A DNA stretch of 64,000 nt from Sanderia malayensis (taxonomy: Eukaryota; Cnidaria; Scyphozoa; Semaeostomeae; Pelagiidae). The notes beneath the pieces were generated by a model that saw only the letters and a list, made by a program, of their open reading frames with translations, was not told the DNA's origin and did no database searches. Location: positions 62,001 through 126,000 of the forward strand of contig RQOL01000523.1 of the NCBI GenBank assembly GCA_013076295.1. Direction: 5' to 3'. Within the stretch, counting starts at the first letter, position 1. Each line of letters opens with the position of its first letter. The position numbers and the translations under genes are program-made. Shown piece after piece: positions 48,400 to 60,970 of the stretch.

Positions 48400-50059
48400 G
48401 ACTAAAAAGCTTTCTTGAACAGCTTGGCGAGGGAACGATCCAAATGCAATCAACTTCGTTCTACCAAAATGACAATATTTTAAGAATCGAAATTTTGCAG
48501 TTTTCAAAATTTTTCCCGAGCTTAATATGCCTAGAATCGAACCTGCGAGTAGCGGCCACCTTAACTGCAAGGTCAAATGGCCAATACTGGGAGGTGGCCA
48601 TTAGTTAGAGGTGATCGCTATTATAGTTTTGACTGTAATAAACCAGTACTTAAAATCAGAAAAAAATAAGAAACTGCGGTACTCGAGGTAAAAACGTTTG
48701 ATTTGATTTTAAAATACACAAAATGCAAAACTCTTATTTTTTCATTGAAAATATTGGCTGGGCCATGTTCATGTTTTGCTGTCATGTTTCTGTTTTGTGC
48801 ACGTGATGCTCTTGTTCTAGCTTTGTTTATTGTTTTGTTCACGTGATGATAATGATTATTATTTTAAAAAACCCTTAAGAAACTTGAGCTCTGACGTTTT
48901 CTGATGCCTTAGAAACTGGAGTAACTACTGTGGATGTTGGTTTCATATAAAAAAATGTGTATGACTACGGCATCTTAACTTTTGACCATGCCTGGTTTCT
49001 CATAAGAAGAGGTAGCATGAATAAGGAAATGGTCATGCTTATATATTACACACACTGCAAATTGGATGAAAAACAATGTTAACGAGTTATGCTAAACAGC
49101 AATGCAGGGCATTTTATAAGCAATCGATGAAGGCTCAATTCCTGAAATTCCTTTTTTGAATTCGCTTGATCAAAATGTAGTTTTAAATGTTCTTTGATAG
49201 TTTCTCATTTTTAAGAACTGCACATTTAATGCAATAGACGCTTTTATGCTGAAGATTCTATGGCTAAGATGTAATGTACACAGAGACATTTGTGGGTAAG
49301 CAAAGTGGGCCAATGCATGGAGCTTACTTTACCTCAAAATTGATGGCAGTTGAATGGAACAGTTGAATGGAACAGTCTCAAAAATTCTCTATTTGCAGTG
49401 ATAGAAATGTACAAAATTAAAGTTTTTTCTTATAACCTCTGCGATTGTTAAACATACTGTAAATCCTCGAATAAGCCCCCCCCCTCTGAATAAGCCCTCC
49501 CCTCGAATAAGCCCCGTTCCTGATAATAATTAATGGTTAATTGTTTCGCATTTCGCTCATGTGAAATACAGGCTTCTTAGAAAGTGAAAGTGGTTCCTCA
49601 TAACATAGCTTGTTGCTCAACATACTTCAAATCCTTCGTGGCTGCCAACTGATACAGATACAAGGGCAGACCCAATCAAAAAAATGCAATGCAGCTCAAA
49701 AGAAAATTGGTTTATCTGGGTGATGTTGTATCTTCTCAATGAATTATATTACATATATTAACTATGGTAATAAATGCTATTGTTCAAGAACTAATAAGTA
49801 AAATTTTCAACATTCATCAGGCTTTAGTTTGTTGCTTAGCAATACAAACAGCTTCTCCCCCAGGTGGTATTACAACTATCAAAATATTTGCTGATATATA
49901 GTTCTAAATTATATATAAAGTGAAAGCAGATCTTGATTTACCACTTATTGCTGATCACTTTGATCAACATTTCACTGAGGATATTAGAGCGTCTTAGTAA
50001 CTTTCCAGCTGTCTAAATATTTATGACTTATGAATATATTAGCATAGAATATTCAACTG
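48400..50059. other. Intergenic region upstream of the metalloprotease
   Basis: 48400-48515 repeats 39833-40018. A half MITE of the ataagcccccc type lies near 49458-49520. From about 49966 the sequence matches the region from about 60826 and is the duplicated promoter. No other gene seen. Confidence 0.5.
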
Positions 50060-50066
50060 TATAAAT
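50060..50066 (+). promoter_or_regulatory. TATA box of metalloprotease copy 1
   Basis: tataaat lies 49 bp upstream of the ATG at 50115. It is conserved with its surroundings at 60916-60922 in the second copy. Confidence 0.55.
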
Positions 50067-50114
50067 TAAAGGCAGATCTTGATTTATTTGTGATTGTTGA
50101 ACATTTTGATCAAC

Positions 50115-53100
50115 ATGAAGCTGGCATACATTGTGGTTCTCCTCTCACTGGCAGCCGGATCAAAGTCAGGTTTGTTAATTAAATGGGTAATTTTCAGAAA
50201 CCTCCGATTTTGTGTTCATTATTTAAGATAGGAAAACGTAACTTCTCAGTGTCAACAATCATTTCATCCGCTCATATAACCCCTAAAGTCCAACTTTGTT
50301 TTGGCAAAAAATCTAATTAATTTCATTGTCTAATTTTAGCTCCATTTAAGAGCGAAAGTCTGACGTATCCTTTCGAAGGAATAAAAGGTAATTTCATTTC
50401 GTATTCTGTAAACCAATTTTGACAATTTTATATTTATCTGATTAACTTATTTTGACTTCAAGAATTTAAGATTGAAGCAACTGGAAGTGGGCTGTGCGTT
50501 AACAAAGATGCAAAACTATCACTTTGTGAAGACAAAAATGCAAAGATAATTTGGAAATGGCAAGGGAACAATTTGCAAAACACACACACAGGGTTGTGTC
50601 TCATTTATAAGAATGACAATGTTACTGTCGATGACTGTTCTTTGAAGGGCACAAAGAAAAACAAGGTATGCACAAACCTCGTTATCTCAAACTCGATTAT
50701 CTCGAGCTATTCTCCATCTCGGACTAAATTCTCTTCCCGTACAAAACCTCGAATGTTCCGAACAAAAATTTACAAAGGATTTAAATTATCAATTATTATA
50801 ATAGCAATGATAATTCATATTAAAAATAAATGGACTTTAGTTATGTATCCAACAACAAGTCTTGCAAAGAACAAAGAACAATTTTAACAATGGATGAAAA
50901 TAGGGGCCAAGTTAACCCTGTCTAACATGTGGGGCAGAAATAGGTCCTATATAAACATTCATTGCCCACTTGAAAGTTATCAGATAACAGAATGAAGGAA
51001 ACATTTGATTGCCTTCGTGGTGTCATGTGACTTCAAGATGACCAAATTTGGAAAAAGGTCACAATACGCAAATTTGCATCGTTAAAATTGTTGTTGATGT
51101 CATTTCCCGTCATTCTCGGTTTTCACAAAAAGCGTGAAATGAGACGTCCAGGTATCAAACAATTATTGCTGATCGATGAAGAACTAACGCTCCAATATTA
51201 TAAAGCAAACTTCAATAATGAGATATATGAATCAAATGACAAATGTTTCTCTTCTTTGTTTATTTTTTACTCTTACATACAAATTAATGACCATACATAC
51301 ATTTTCTCGAATTCCAACCTAAATGCCTAAAAAGTTTTTACTTCCCATGTGAGTTGGAGATACGGTACTCGACTGTATGTCTCCAACCTCTAAATTTTGC
51401 ACATTCGGGAAAATATTCAGTTAAATATGAATTTGATAATACCATACCATATTGAAGAGTATTACTTGTAGCTTAGTTAACAAAGATGGAGGTAGTTCTG
51501 TGAGTTATGTTATGATGGATGTATGTTTATATTGCAGATATCCACGCAAGTTACTTGCTCGAAGACAGTGATTTCTATTGCAAAGAAAAGATGTTTGAAA
51601 GTGACCGAAGCTAATGCATTGACGACAGTAAATTGTGATAGCGAGAAGCCATCAAGTTTCAATATTTATTTGGGAAAGCCTTTGCTTCCAAGGGGCATGA
51701 TATGCATTCCAAAGTGTAAGTATTGGAGTTTATTAAAAGGGAAAGTTGAATATCAAGTTATCAATGTGATAAAAATCACGCATGCATTTGTCGATTTTCA
51801 AATGGACACATGGAATGAAATGTCCATGTCCATGTGCCTTCATCCATGGATGTTTAGATTGAACAAACTCCAATTGACCTAACTAAAGGAATATAAACTA
51901 TATGTTGTGCAACTAATCTTTAAATTATCAATGCGATATTATTATTATTAAATATTATTTAAATATGAGACGCTTTCTTGCTCCTAACAGAGGCATCCGC
52001 TCTCTGTCCTGTCCACAGTGAAGTTTGTCTTCATATTTAGCCCTACCAAACTTTGTTCTTTTAATCGAGTACCTACCAAGAAGGGACAATTATTAAATAA
52101 AGTAAACTTTTCCTTCATTCATTTTAGACGATATTGGAAAACGAACCAACGATCCTCAATACTATTATTTCAAAAATGACGACTTCAAAATAACATGGGT
52201 GACAAAATACGTCAAACTGTATGTTGTGTTCAGTGTGCCATTGGTGAGACCCAAACCTTTCCATACTAATATATAGAATAGGTGTATTGATGTGCAGGTT
52301 GCATATAATATACTGTGTGTATACTACACATCTTACATTACTTTTGCATTGCATGTCCGCTTAGGCCCAATTTATACATTTTAATTAGATGAAAAGATTA
52401 ACAAAAATGTACGGAGATAAAGTCGATGAAGAAGTCAAAGCAATTATCTCAGATGGAATCAGCATGCTAGACAAGGTAAGAAGTTCGATCTGCCTTATAC
52501 TCTTATACTTTTAACAGAATTCGTTTTTCAACGTTATTCCCAATAAGCAACAGCTAATTTTAGTTTGATATCTTAACAAACGCCCCCTGTTTAAGTGATT
52601 CTTATTATAACCGCCCTATGAAAGCTATTTAATAGCTACATGCCATGGGCAATAATTCAAATAGATGTATATATATGTGTGGTTTGAATATTCCATTCTT
52701 CTGATTGTGCAAGCACAGAAGAAGGAGGGTTGCTTAAACATTTGCTGCGCTAAGAAAAATCTCACGTATATCTTATTCGATTATAAGGCCTACCGTCAAA
52801 TCAACCTTCGAGTATTACTTGCTGGTTACGAGGCATGGAAAGACAACAGTCCACTTGGTGACACGATTGTCTACAACACATTGAAAGCCAACTTCAGAAA
52901 CTACTCTCACTATCATTTGAGAGCGAATCATGAGTTCGATGGCAGCATATACTTCCAGTAAGTCAGAAAAACGAACGCGAATCTCAATAAATTGACAACC
53001 ACATCCAGATGATTGCGAGCTCTGTAGTCAAGTATTTTCCATAAGAAAACTACAAAACCCAAGTTTATGAATATGCCCCTGAGTTGCTCTTTGCAATGCG

Positions 53101-56100
53101 AGAAAAGTGGAACAGAACAAACAAATTTCACAAAAAGGAAGAAGATATAAATAATGAACTTCTTCATGTTACCAAAGACTCTTCTTCTGTTTCCTTTTGG
53201 TTTCACCAACAATGAATTTTAATGTCACAATTAGCCCTCATTATAAGGGCTGAAATCATGGGAGGAAGACAGGACCCATGGTTAGTCGATTGATCGTAAT
53301 TCAACTATGGGCGGTACTGATGTAGCTACACGCAACAAGTTTTGAAAAAGAAGCTTGTAGTAAAAATAAAAAAAAGGAAAAATAATATTTATATGCGGCT
53401 GCAGGGGATATATATAGTATATATACGCAACTACATATATATAGTTGCGTACGGTGTAAAAATCTATGCATTTCGTTGCAGTAACAATTTTAATGGTCGC
53501 TGGACAGATAATAATGGCAAAACGTTGAATTTGGGGGGAGCTGGAATGTCAGATCTTTGCAGAGTAAAAAAAGACAGCCCGAAAAGCGAAATGTTCATCA
53601 TGGCGATGATGACTGGTGTAAGAATAAAATAATTTTTTTCAATTAAAAGTCAAATCAACCTAAACATTATACGCATTCTGTGGCGCCGTTATTATCTCGG
53701 CCTTTATTGATTAACCAGTCATAACCAGAAAATTTTAGACACTTACCGGTATATGAACGCATAAACCTAGCTGAGATTTGTAAATTCCAAAAATGCTTCC
53801 TGCATGGTATTGCTCTGAACTGAAATAAACTCCCTCGTCATGAAATTAATATGATCAACAATCGAATAAATATCTCAGGCATTTATTGTTGTTGCATTCT
53901 ATTCCCACAGTATTCTGCCCTTCGAATTTTAAATGTGATTTCACATGAGTTTGGTCATCAGGTTTTCCAAGGACACAACTTTGGTAAGCAATTTGGCTGT
54001 TTCTTTCCTTGCAGTGTTTGTTAACATAATTAATTGCTATCGTAAATAAAAGTCTATGTTGCTTTTTCTCAGAGCCTGGAAAAAAATGTCCATTCTATAG
54101 AATGTTTGGAGCGAAATGCACCATGGGTGGAAATGAGTAAGTATACAAAACAAAAACCTTTCATCAGTTCCAACACAGTATGTTAGCTATCAACTTCCCG
54201 GCCAGCCAATCAGGTTATGCGAGTCACTTCGCTGGAACGAACTGACTTTATAGACCAAGGCAATGCTCGCAAAATGCAAAAATTCATTCTCTAATCATTA
54301 TTATTATTTTATCATTATAATGCAATGAGTAACGCAAATAGCTTTGTGTGGCTCCCTTTTTCGGAAATGAAAAATCAATAACGTTTTTGAACATCTTTTA
54401 GTGAACCAAAGGGATTCAGTAGCAACTTTTTCAAAGCATTACAGAGTAAAGAAAGGAGTAATCTAACAGCATGTGTCAATACTAAGCCGAATCTAGGAAA
54501 GGTGACTTTTACAACACTTTCAGTGTTTATTTTGCAAAAACATTTAATCACTGGGTTTTGGACGGATATTTAAATATACTCGATAATAAAAACAACTGCT
54601 TTCAATTTTCAGATACAAAGTCCACAAATGTGTGGAAATGGAATCGTAGAGATAGGCGAAGAATGCGACTGTGGAGATTCACAGGTATATCTGTCATTTA
54701 TGATTATGGTGAAACCTTGTGTAATAAACATTTGCTTGTCTTATAACCATTCTAATTCGTATTCAAATTTACATTGAATTCTAGGACTGTTTGACTTCAA
54801 ATCCATGCTGTGATGGAATGATATGCAAATTGAAACCCGGTGCACAATGTGGTACAGGGAAGTGTTGCTCACAATGCAAGGTAACAAATGTGCAAATTCA
54901 TTGGCCTCCTTTAGGGGTTCTATATTTGGATTACACTGTACTTATAAAATTTTAAATGCAAACTCACCAATTTAGCTCCGTGTTTTTATTGGTGTGCTCT
55001 GCTCCAATTCGAAACTTGCACTTTTACATACAGCTAAAAATAAACAATAACATTAAAGGTTATTTTCACATGTAAGTCATGTAAACGCAGCTATTTATCC
55101 TATATATTATTACGTTTATTCCCAATTTTATACTGCTTCGTGACTCCACTATTCCCCATTCTAAACCTTCTACATTCGCTTCTCCATTTCCAATATTTAT
55201 TGACATGTGATTAAATTATATTTTTTCAGAGACAAATAACTGGCGCATGCGCAGGTATGAACCAAGCTGTAATGTATATGTACAACATGATTAGCGTTGT
55301 TTTCAAATTGCCATTTTTAGTAACAATAGCATACAGTTTTAGTGCAAACCAACCCAGTTCATAAGAGATTGAACAGCCCACCACACAGTGTTCTTGCAAC
55401 GTTCTATCGAAATTTAATGCGACTGTGTGGCACTGTTAATTGTCAATAGGCCTAGTAATAATACAGTGCACTAACGATATTAAAAATTAAAAAATGACTG
55501 TAATCTGATCTGGTTGTATCATATTTTTTAATAATGTAGGACCGACTGATGTTTTAACAAATAGAAATGGAATTATTCAATCTGACCCCAAAGTGTTCAA
55601 TGTTCATCGTCATTGGAAAATTGTTGCAAAACCTGGCGAGACCATCATGTTGAGATTCCTTAAAAAGAGTACGGTTATGGATTTTCACATAGATTGTGCT
55701 TATGATTATATCGAGGTAAATTCAACATATTTATTTCAAGGTCAACTACAAAGAGTCAGAACAGGGACGTCGCCAAGGAGGGGGGGATTATGGAGACACT
55801 GTACCCCCACCATGCGCTTGGCGGCGCAATGAAAAGGGTCTTTTGACGTTTGCCAAAAATTATGGGGAACACGCATGAACACGCCCACTCCCGAAAACCA
55901 CGCCCCAGTCTCGGCAAATACTAACTTTGTAACCTCCCAAAAAGCCCCGTCCTTGAGTGGAAATCCCCAAAGAGAAGTAGATTCTCCCCCAAATTGTTGA
56001 CAGTCATTCATCGAGCAAGTCAGGATTAAGGACGAAATAGCAACGATTTGAAGCTTATAATGAAGGAATCATAAACAGATAAACTAGTACAATGATGTAA

Positions 56101-57697
56101 TAAGCTAAACTATTAAACTAAGTTTAGCTTTAGCTCCAATGCATTAAGGTACTAAGTTGAATTTTGCTTTTCTAAAGGTTCGAGATGGTGGCAGTGAAAC
56201 TTCGAAAGTGCTTGGAAAATACTGCAACAACAGACTTATGCCATACTTCTTGACGTCATCATCAAACGAAATGCTTATCACTTTCCATTCTGACATGTCA
56301 TTTGCAAGTGTCTTCAAAATGCAATATTCTATTGTGCACCCAGACAGTTATAGACAAGGTAAGTTACACATGACATTACACTTATTATCCTCAAAAATAT
56401 TTTCAAAACACCCCTTTATCTATGCCTAATAATATTTCGCTTCATTGCTTGCAGGAAGTTTTACTTTAAGAAAGGCTAGAGAGTTTCGTACCCACACAAA
56501 GTGCACTGGAGAAGGGATGAAGCTAAAATGTGATAACAAAACATTAGAAATTGAATCTTCACATTATGGATATATTCAAAGTTCTAAATGTACAAAGAAT
56601 GCCACTTCTTCATGCCAAACAGTGGAGTATGAATCTTATCTTCAACTCTTCCTTCACTAACCTAATTTAACTTTTATTACTTGACGCAGCTCGAACATCT
56701 TGAATCCCAATTAAATTTGGATTTAAATCATTATGAAAAGTAAATTAACTTTGCAGTGTAACATCGATCATGAAGACAAAATGCGAAGGTAAAAAGTTCT
56801 GCAAAGTAAAAGTGAAGGAAAGTGACTTTGGCAACCACTGCCAAGGAGTACAAAAAGGTCTAAGTGTGAAATTTGATTGCGTCAAGCAAGATTCCGCACA
56901 ACAAGGTATGCTAGCTTGAGATATGATAGTCACTAGTCGTGAGTTGCGAGTTGTGAATTCCAAGTTGTCTATATTTTATAACAAGTTTCTATATACCATA
57001 TATAATTAAAGATATATAAAATTAAAGATATTAAAGACATATAATTAAAGATATTCTCTTTCAAAAATCCAACTGACAACTCGCAACTCGCAGAATGTAA
57101 TCCCTCTGCTGGCTTTATTTGCATTAGAAATAACTAAATAAAGTTGAGGATACTGTAATAAATTGATGGTGAGAAAGGTATGGTGAAACAGTATCGCTGT
57201 TTATAGAAAAAAGCAGTATTCTCAAAATCATTTAGCTCGTTGGGAATGTCCCAAAATCAATGAATCCCAAAACAGAGAACCTGCCCAATCCTAAAATGAA
57301 ACGTTCACCATTTTCACATATTTTAAATCAAATCTGCAAATCTTTCTGCACGATTCACATGAAACGGTTTTCTTTTAAACTTTTAGGAAAGTGTGTTACT
57401 TATGACAGCGTGCAGAAAAGACTTGTTTACAAAAGTCAAGTTTTGCCATGCCAAGAGAAATTCAAATGGCTGGATAACAACATTTTATACCACGAAGGCA
57501 GTAAAATGTGCTTGAATGCGCACCTGGGGTTGACACACGACTGCTACTCTCAAAGCAATGCACAAGTCAAACTTGGCAATGGAGTAATGCAATCTGTTTC
57601 TTCGGGTCTGTGTTGGTTCTCTTCAAAAACAGGAAATGACCTCATTTATACGACAGATAAATGTGAATCGGATGTCCAGGAAATAATATTTGAGTAA
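50115..57697 (+). CDS. Secreted multidomain metalloprotease (ADAM/venom-metalloprotease type), copy 1
   Basis: A 19-exon gene: 50115-50169, 50340-50387, 50463-50665, 51538-51715, 52128-52243, 52389-52475, 52719-52957, 53482-53617, 53911-53983, 54073-54136, 54402-54501, 54613-54684, 54785-54880, 55230-55254, 55540-55715, 56178-56358, 56455-56626, 56757-56905 and 57387-57697. It totals 2481 nt, about 826 aa, with all phases consistent. Domains in order: signal peptide (1-18); a ricin-type trefoil-like lectin region (about 20-160) where ADAMs have a propeptide; a reprolysin-like catalytic domain (about 190-430) with zinc motif [11 protein letters not shown] at residues 366-376; a short disintegrin-like module starting [19 protein letters not shown] (about 498-615); SUEL galactose lectin (about 617-722); and a C-terminal trefoil-like lectin segment. 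The adhesive loop and cysteine-rich region of ADAMs are absent. The substrate is unknown; a venom or defence role is possible but not shown. Exon 14 is only 25 nt. Confidence 0.88.
55750..56120. other. Anomalous insert in a metalloprotease intron
   Basis: The intron between CUB exons contains a GC-richer patch starting cagggacgtcgcc, reminiscent of a hAT-like MITE end. I could not find the other terminus or a target duplication. Confidence 0.35.
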
Positions 57698-60600
57698 CCA
57701 AGGTAATTCTCCCTTGTAAAGAGACTCATTTCACATAATATTCTCTCTTCCTACTTTGTCAACAGCAGAATTAACGCTAATACAAAAATTTTTTACCAGC
57801 CGTAGTTTGTGGTGTTGTAGTTTTTTCTTAGAATAACCCCTGTAAGCACGTCACATACATGTCATACACTTTTTTTTAATAAGCAACCGCTCAATACGCA
57901 GCTAGGGCTGGATTGACCCTAACGTTAAGCAACTCGAGGGCTCAATTGAATTACTGTTAGCAACTTTCATGTTGTTTGGAAAATGTTTGGTTCTTATATT
58001 TTTCATGTTCAAGTTTTTGACTAACGTGTTTACACTTACTGTTTCTTAGGCGTTATAGTTGATGATTTTGAACCACGAACTTAGGAGTGGTACCCTGGGG
58101 ACAGGAGGGACTGTTAAGGTACAAACAATTTTAAGCAACTTTTAAGCAACTTTGAGGGCTAAAATATCCAAAATTTTAAACAACTTTCAGGGCTGGACCA
58201 AAGTCTAGTGGCTTATTAAAAAAAAGTGTATCGTGATTTACGTTAAAAACACGTAAACCAACACAATGTACTTTTTGATTCCTGATGCGTTTTGGCTTAT
58301 GATTTGGACAATCTGGCTAACTATAAATCAATCAAAACTTAATCAACACATTTTGTCCTTAAAATTCCACTTATGTTAAACTGCTTTTTAATTTACCAAC
58401 GAGCTATTGTAACATGTTTGCTTTATTGCTAAATATCAACAGAATATTATTTTCTTCCCAGAAAGACGACAATGACCCATTGAAGAATGGACTTCATCTT
58501 CAACCTGCACTTACTTTAATTTCGTATTGTTTTACTTTTTAAACTTATTGATAACGTCACGCTGTTGTAGCTTGGGTGTGTGTCTTAATAATAGATAGTA
58601 TCAAACTGGAGAAAAGATTGTATATTTTTTGAACATTTTACTTTATGTCCTGGCTGCTTTACATAATAACTGATACAAATTTTGGTCTTTTGTTCACACA
58701 CGGACAACATGTTCTGCTTTGATTGCTTACTAAGATATATACTGGAGATCTAGCTACATCATTTAAAAGTACGCCAGAATTCTTCTGCATGTAACATAAA
58801 AACAAAATATGTTTTTATGCTCCAACAATTATTATTATAAACTCAGCAAACACAATTCTCAGCAACTTCAGCCGACATTAAAGGAACCAAAATTCTGAAA
58901 TCTCTTTGAAATAGCAGGGCCATGCTTCTGGCACCTTAGTACTTTGCGCACCTTTGAATGAAATACATATACACACGCAAAGTGCCAAAAAATGATCAAA
59001 TGTTTCTTTACTTGCACTTGCCACTTGAAACCTAGGTCTAAATAGTTTTAGAGCAAATTTTGGGACTCTCAGAAACAGAAATGGCGTGAAAATGACAGAC
59101 ATCGAATGATGAGGAGTGCAAGGTAAGCGTAAATAGATAATCTTTAAGCTTGAAACAACTATTGTTGGTTAGTCAGAGTGATTGGCGATACCCTTTTTGC
59201 ACAGTTTCTACCTTTCAGATTCATTGCGTAATCTGGGACATCCATTGTATTTTTAACCTTACATAGTATTCATAATTTTGCAATTTATAAAAAATATATC
59301 CAAAGTGATATTTTCTTAATTATCACGACTTGCAGTATAGTTTGTTTGTGATAATTGCTCCATAGTCCATCCCATCTCAAGTTGCAAGTTGCAAGTTTCT
59401 CAGAGGAATCTTATAAAAAACTGAAAGAAACATCATAAGAAAAAGGATAATTTGCTCGTGCTTATACTGCAAATGGACAAGTATGTTGATTTCAACGTCC
59501 CGATACTTGAATTTTTAACATGGCGGATGCAACATAGTTTTAACAACCACATGAACTTGAAATCATTCAGTTAAATTTCAAGCTGGTATTCTTGAAATTC
59601 ATGAGCTAAATTGTCTTATAAGAGTTAAACGAGACCAGACCATCAACTTGCTGGGTCTAGCGGGACAATTTAACAACCTTGCATCCTCGTAACGTGTTGC
59701 TACGTTGCTACGTTGCTTAATGCAATCATGGATAAAGTTACAAAAGCACATAAAAGTTAAAACGATCAACATATTCATTGCAGCTATTTAAATACAGCTA
59801 CTTAAGCAGTTAAATATTTGATAAAAGATCAATTGCTTTTATCCTATCAACTTGCCAAGAAAACCGGGGAAAAGAAAAATAAGCTGTTTGCACAAATATC
59901 TCTAATTTGTTTGCATGTTATTTTATAAGGAACTATTTTATAAAAGAACTCAAATGCAGGTGGTCAATGAATTCAACAAACGTATAATACTAAAGATAAA
60001 CCAATAAGAAACTATTCCATTTTGAATATTTTTATTGCTGTAAATAACTAAGAATTGGAAACCTGATTTCATTCATTTGCAATCAAAGTTTGAATAAAAT
60101 GTGTGCTACACGAACTGTCCTGCTCTGCTAATGTGCAAACCTCTCTCCATAATTTTCATGCCAACTTTTAAATGCATAGAGAGGCTTTAGGGCACTTAAT
60201 ATGCACTTGGAATTAGGAACTGCAAAATAACTTTGCTAGCTTTAACTAAAAAAGCCTGCTATTGCAAATACTCCTGTTTAAAATAAACTTCTGGTGATAC
60301 ATGCGCTCTATCATTTTTTGCGTAGCCCTGACTGCGCAAGCTCAAATGCTGCATGAAGCTTAATCTGCTCAAATAGGTCAATGAAAGGGCAGAAAACAAG
60401 GGCAAATACGTTTCATTGGAAAATTTTTAACGTTGTGTTTTTTGAATAAGGAACACACTGTTAATTATAACTTTTAATGTCAACCTTTTATGATGTGAAA
60501 ATCTGGTCTGCACGAATTATAACACAGTTGAAACCCACTATTTCCACTGGCCGCGATCTCAAACATTCGTTTAGCGCCGAACGATTTTCCATTTTCTTTC

Positions 60601-60825
60601 GTTCTAGCAGATCCACTATCTTGAGAAGTTGCTATCTCCAACAATATGTTTAAAAACAACATGATAAAAAGTATCTTTATTGATTGGTTTTGCTAATCGA
60701 AGGCTACCTATTATCCATGCTTTTCAGAATTGTGAATAAATATAGTGACATTTCTCATGCCTCAGATTTTAACCCATCGATACAAAGAGTTTGGACAATT
60801 AAAGCAAGTTACACGAGGCTCTTCA
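57698..60825. other. Intergenic region between metalloprotease copies
   Basis: Contains a MITE (57867-58228) and otherwise AT-rich sequence. Frames at 58878-59102 and 60480-60662 show no family features. This unduplicated spacer separates the two gene copies. Confidence 0.5.
57867..58228. mobile_element. MITE with cacttttttttaataagc ends, TA target
   Basis: The 362-bp element has ~20-bp inverted ends and is flanked by TA (57865-57866 and 58229-58230). Words such as agcaacttt and gagggct repeat inside. Confidence 0.75.
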
Positions 60826-60915
60826 TTTCACTGAGAACATTAGAGTGTCTTAGTAACTTTCCAACTGTCTAAATATTTATGACTTATGAATGTATTAGCA
60901 TAGAATATTCAAATG

Positions 60916-60922
60916 TATAAAT
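60916..60922 (+). promoter_or_regulatory. TATA box of metalloprotease copy 2
   Basis: tataaat in the same context as at 50060-50066, 49 bp upstream of the copy 2 ATG. Confidence 0.5.
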
Positions 60923-60970
60923 TGAAGGCAGTTCTTGGTTTATTTGTGATTGTTGAACATTTCGATCAAC

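Noticed and set aside
52124..52354. Minus-strand frame repeated at 62955-63185
   Set aside because: It is duplicated only because the metalloprotease genes are duplicated. It overlaps exon 5 on the other strand.
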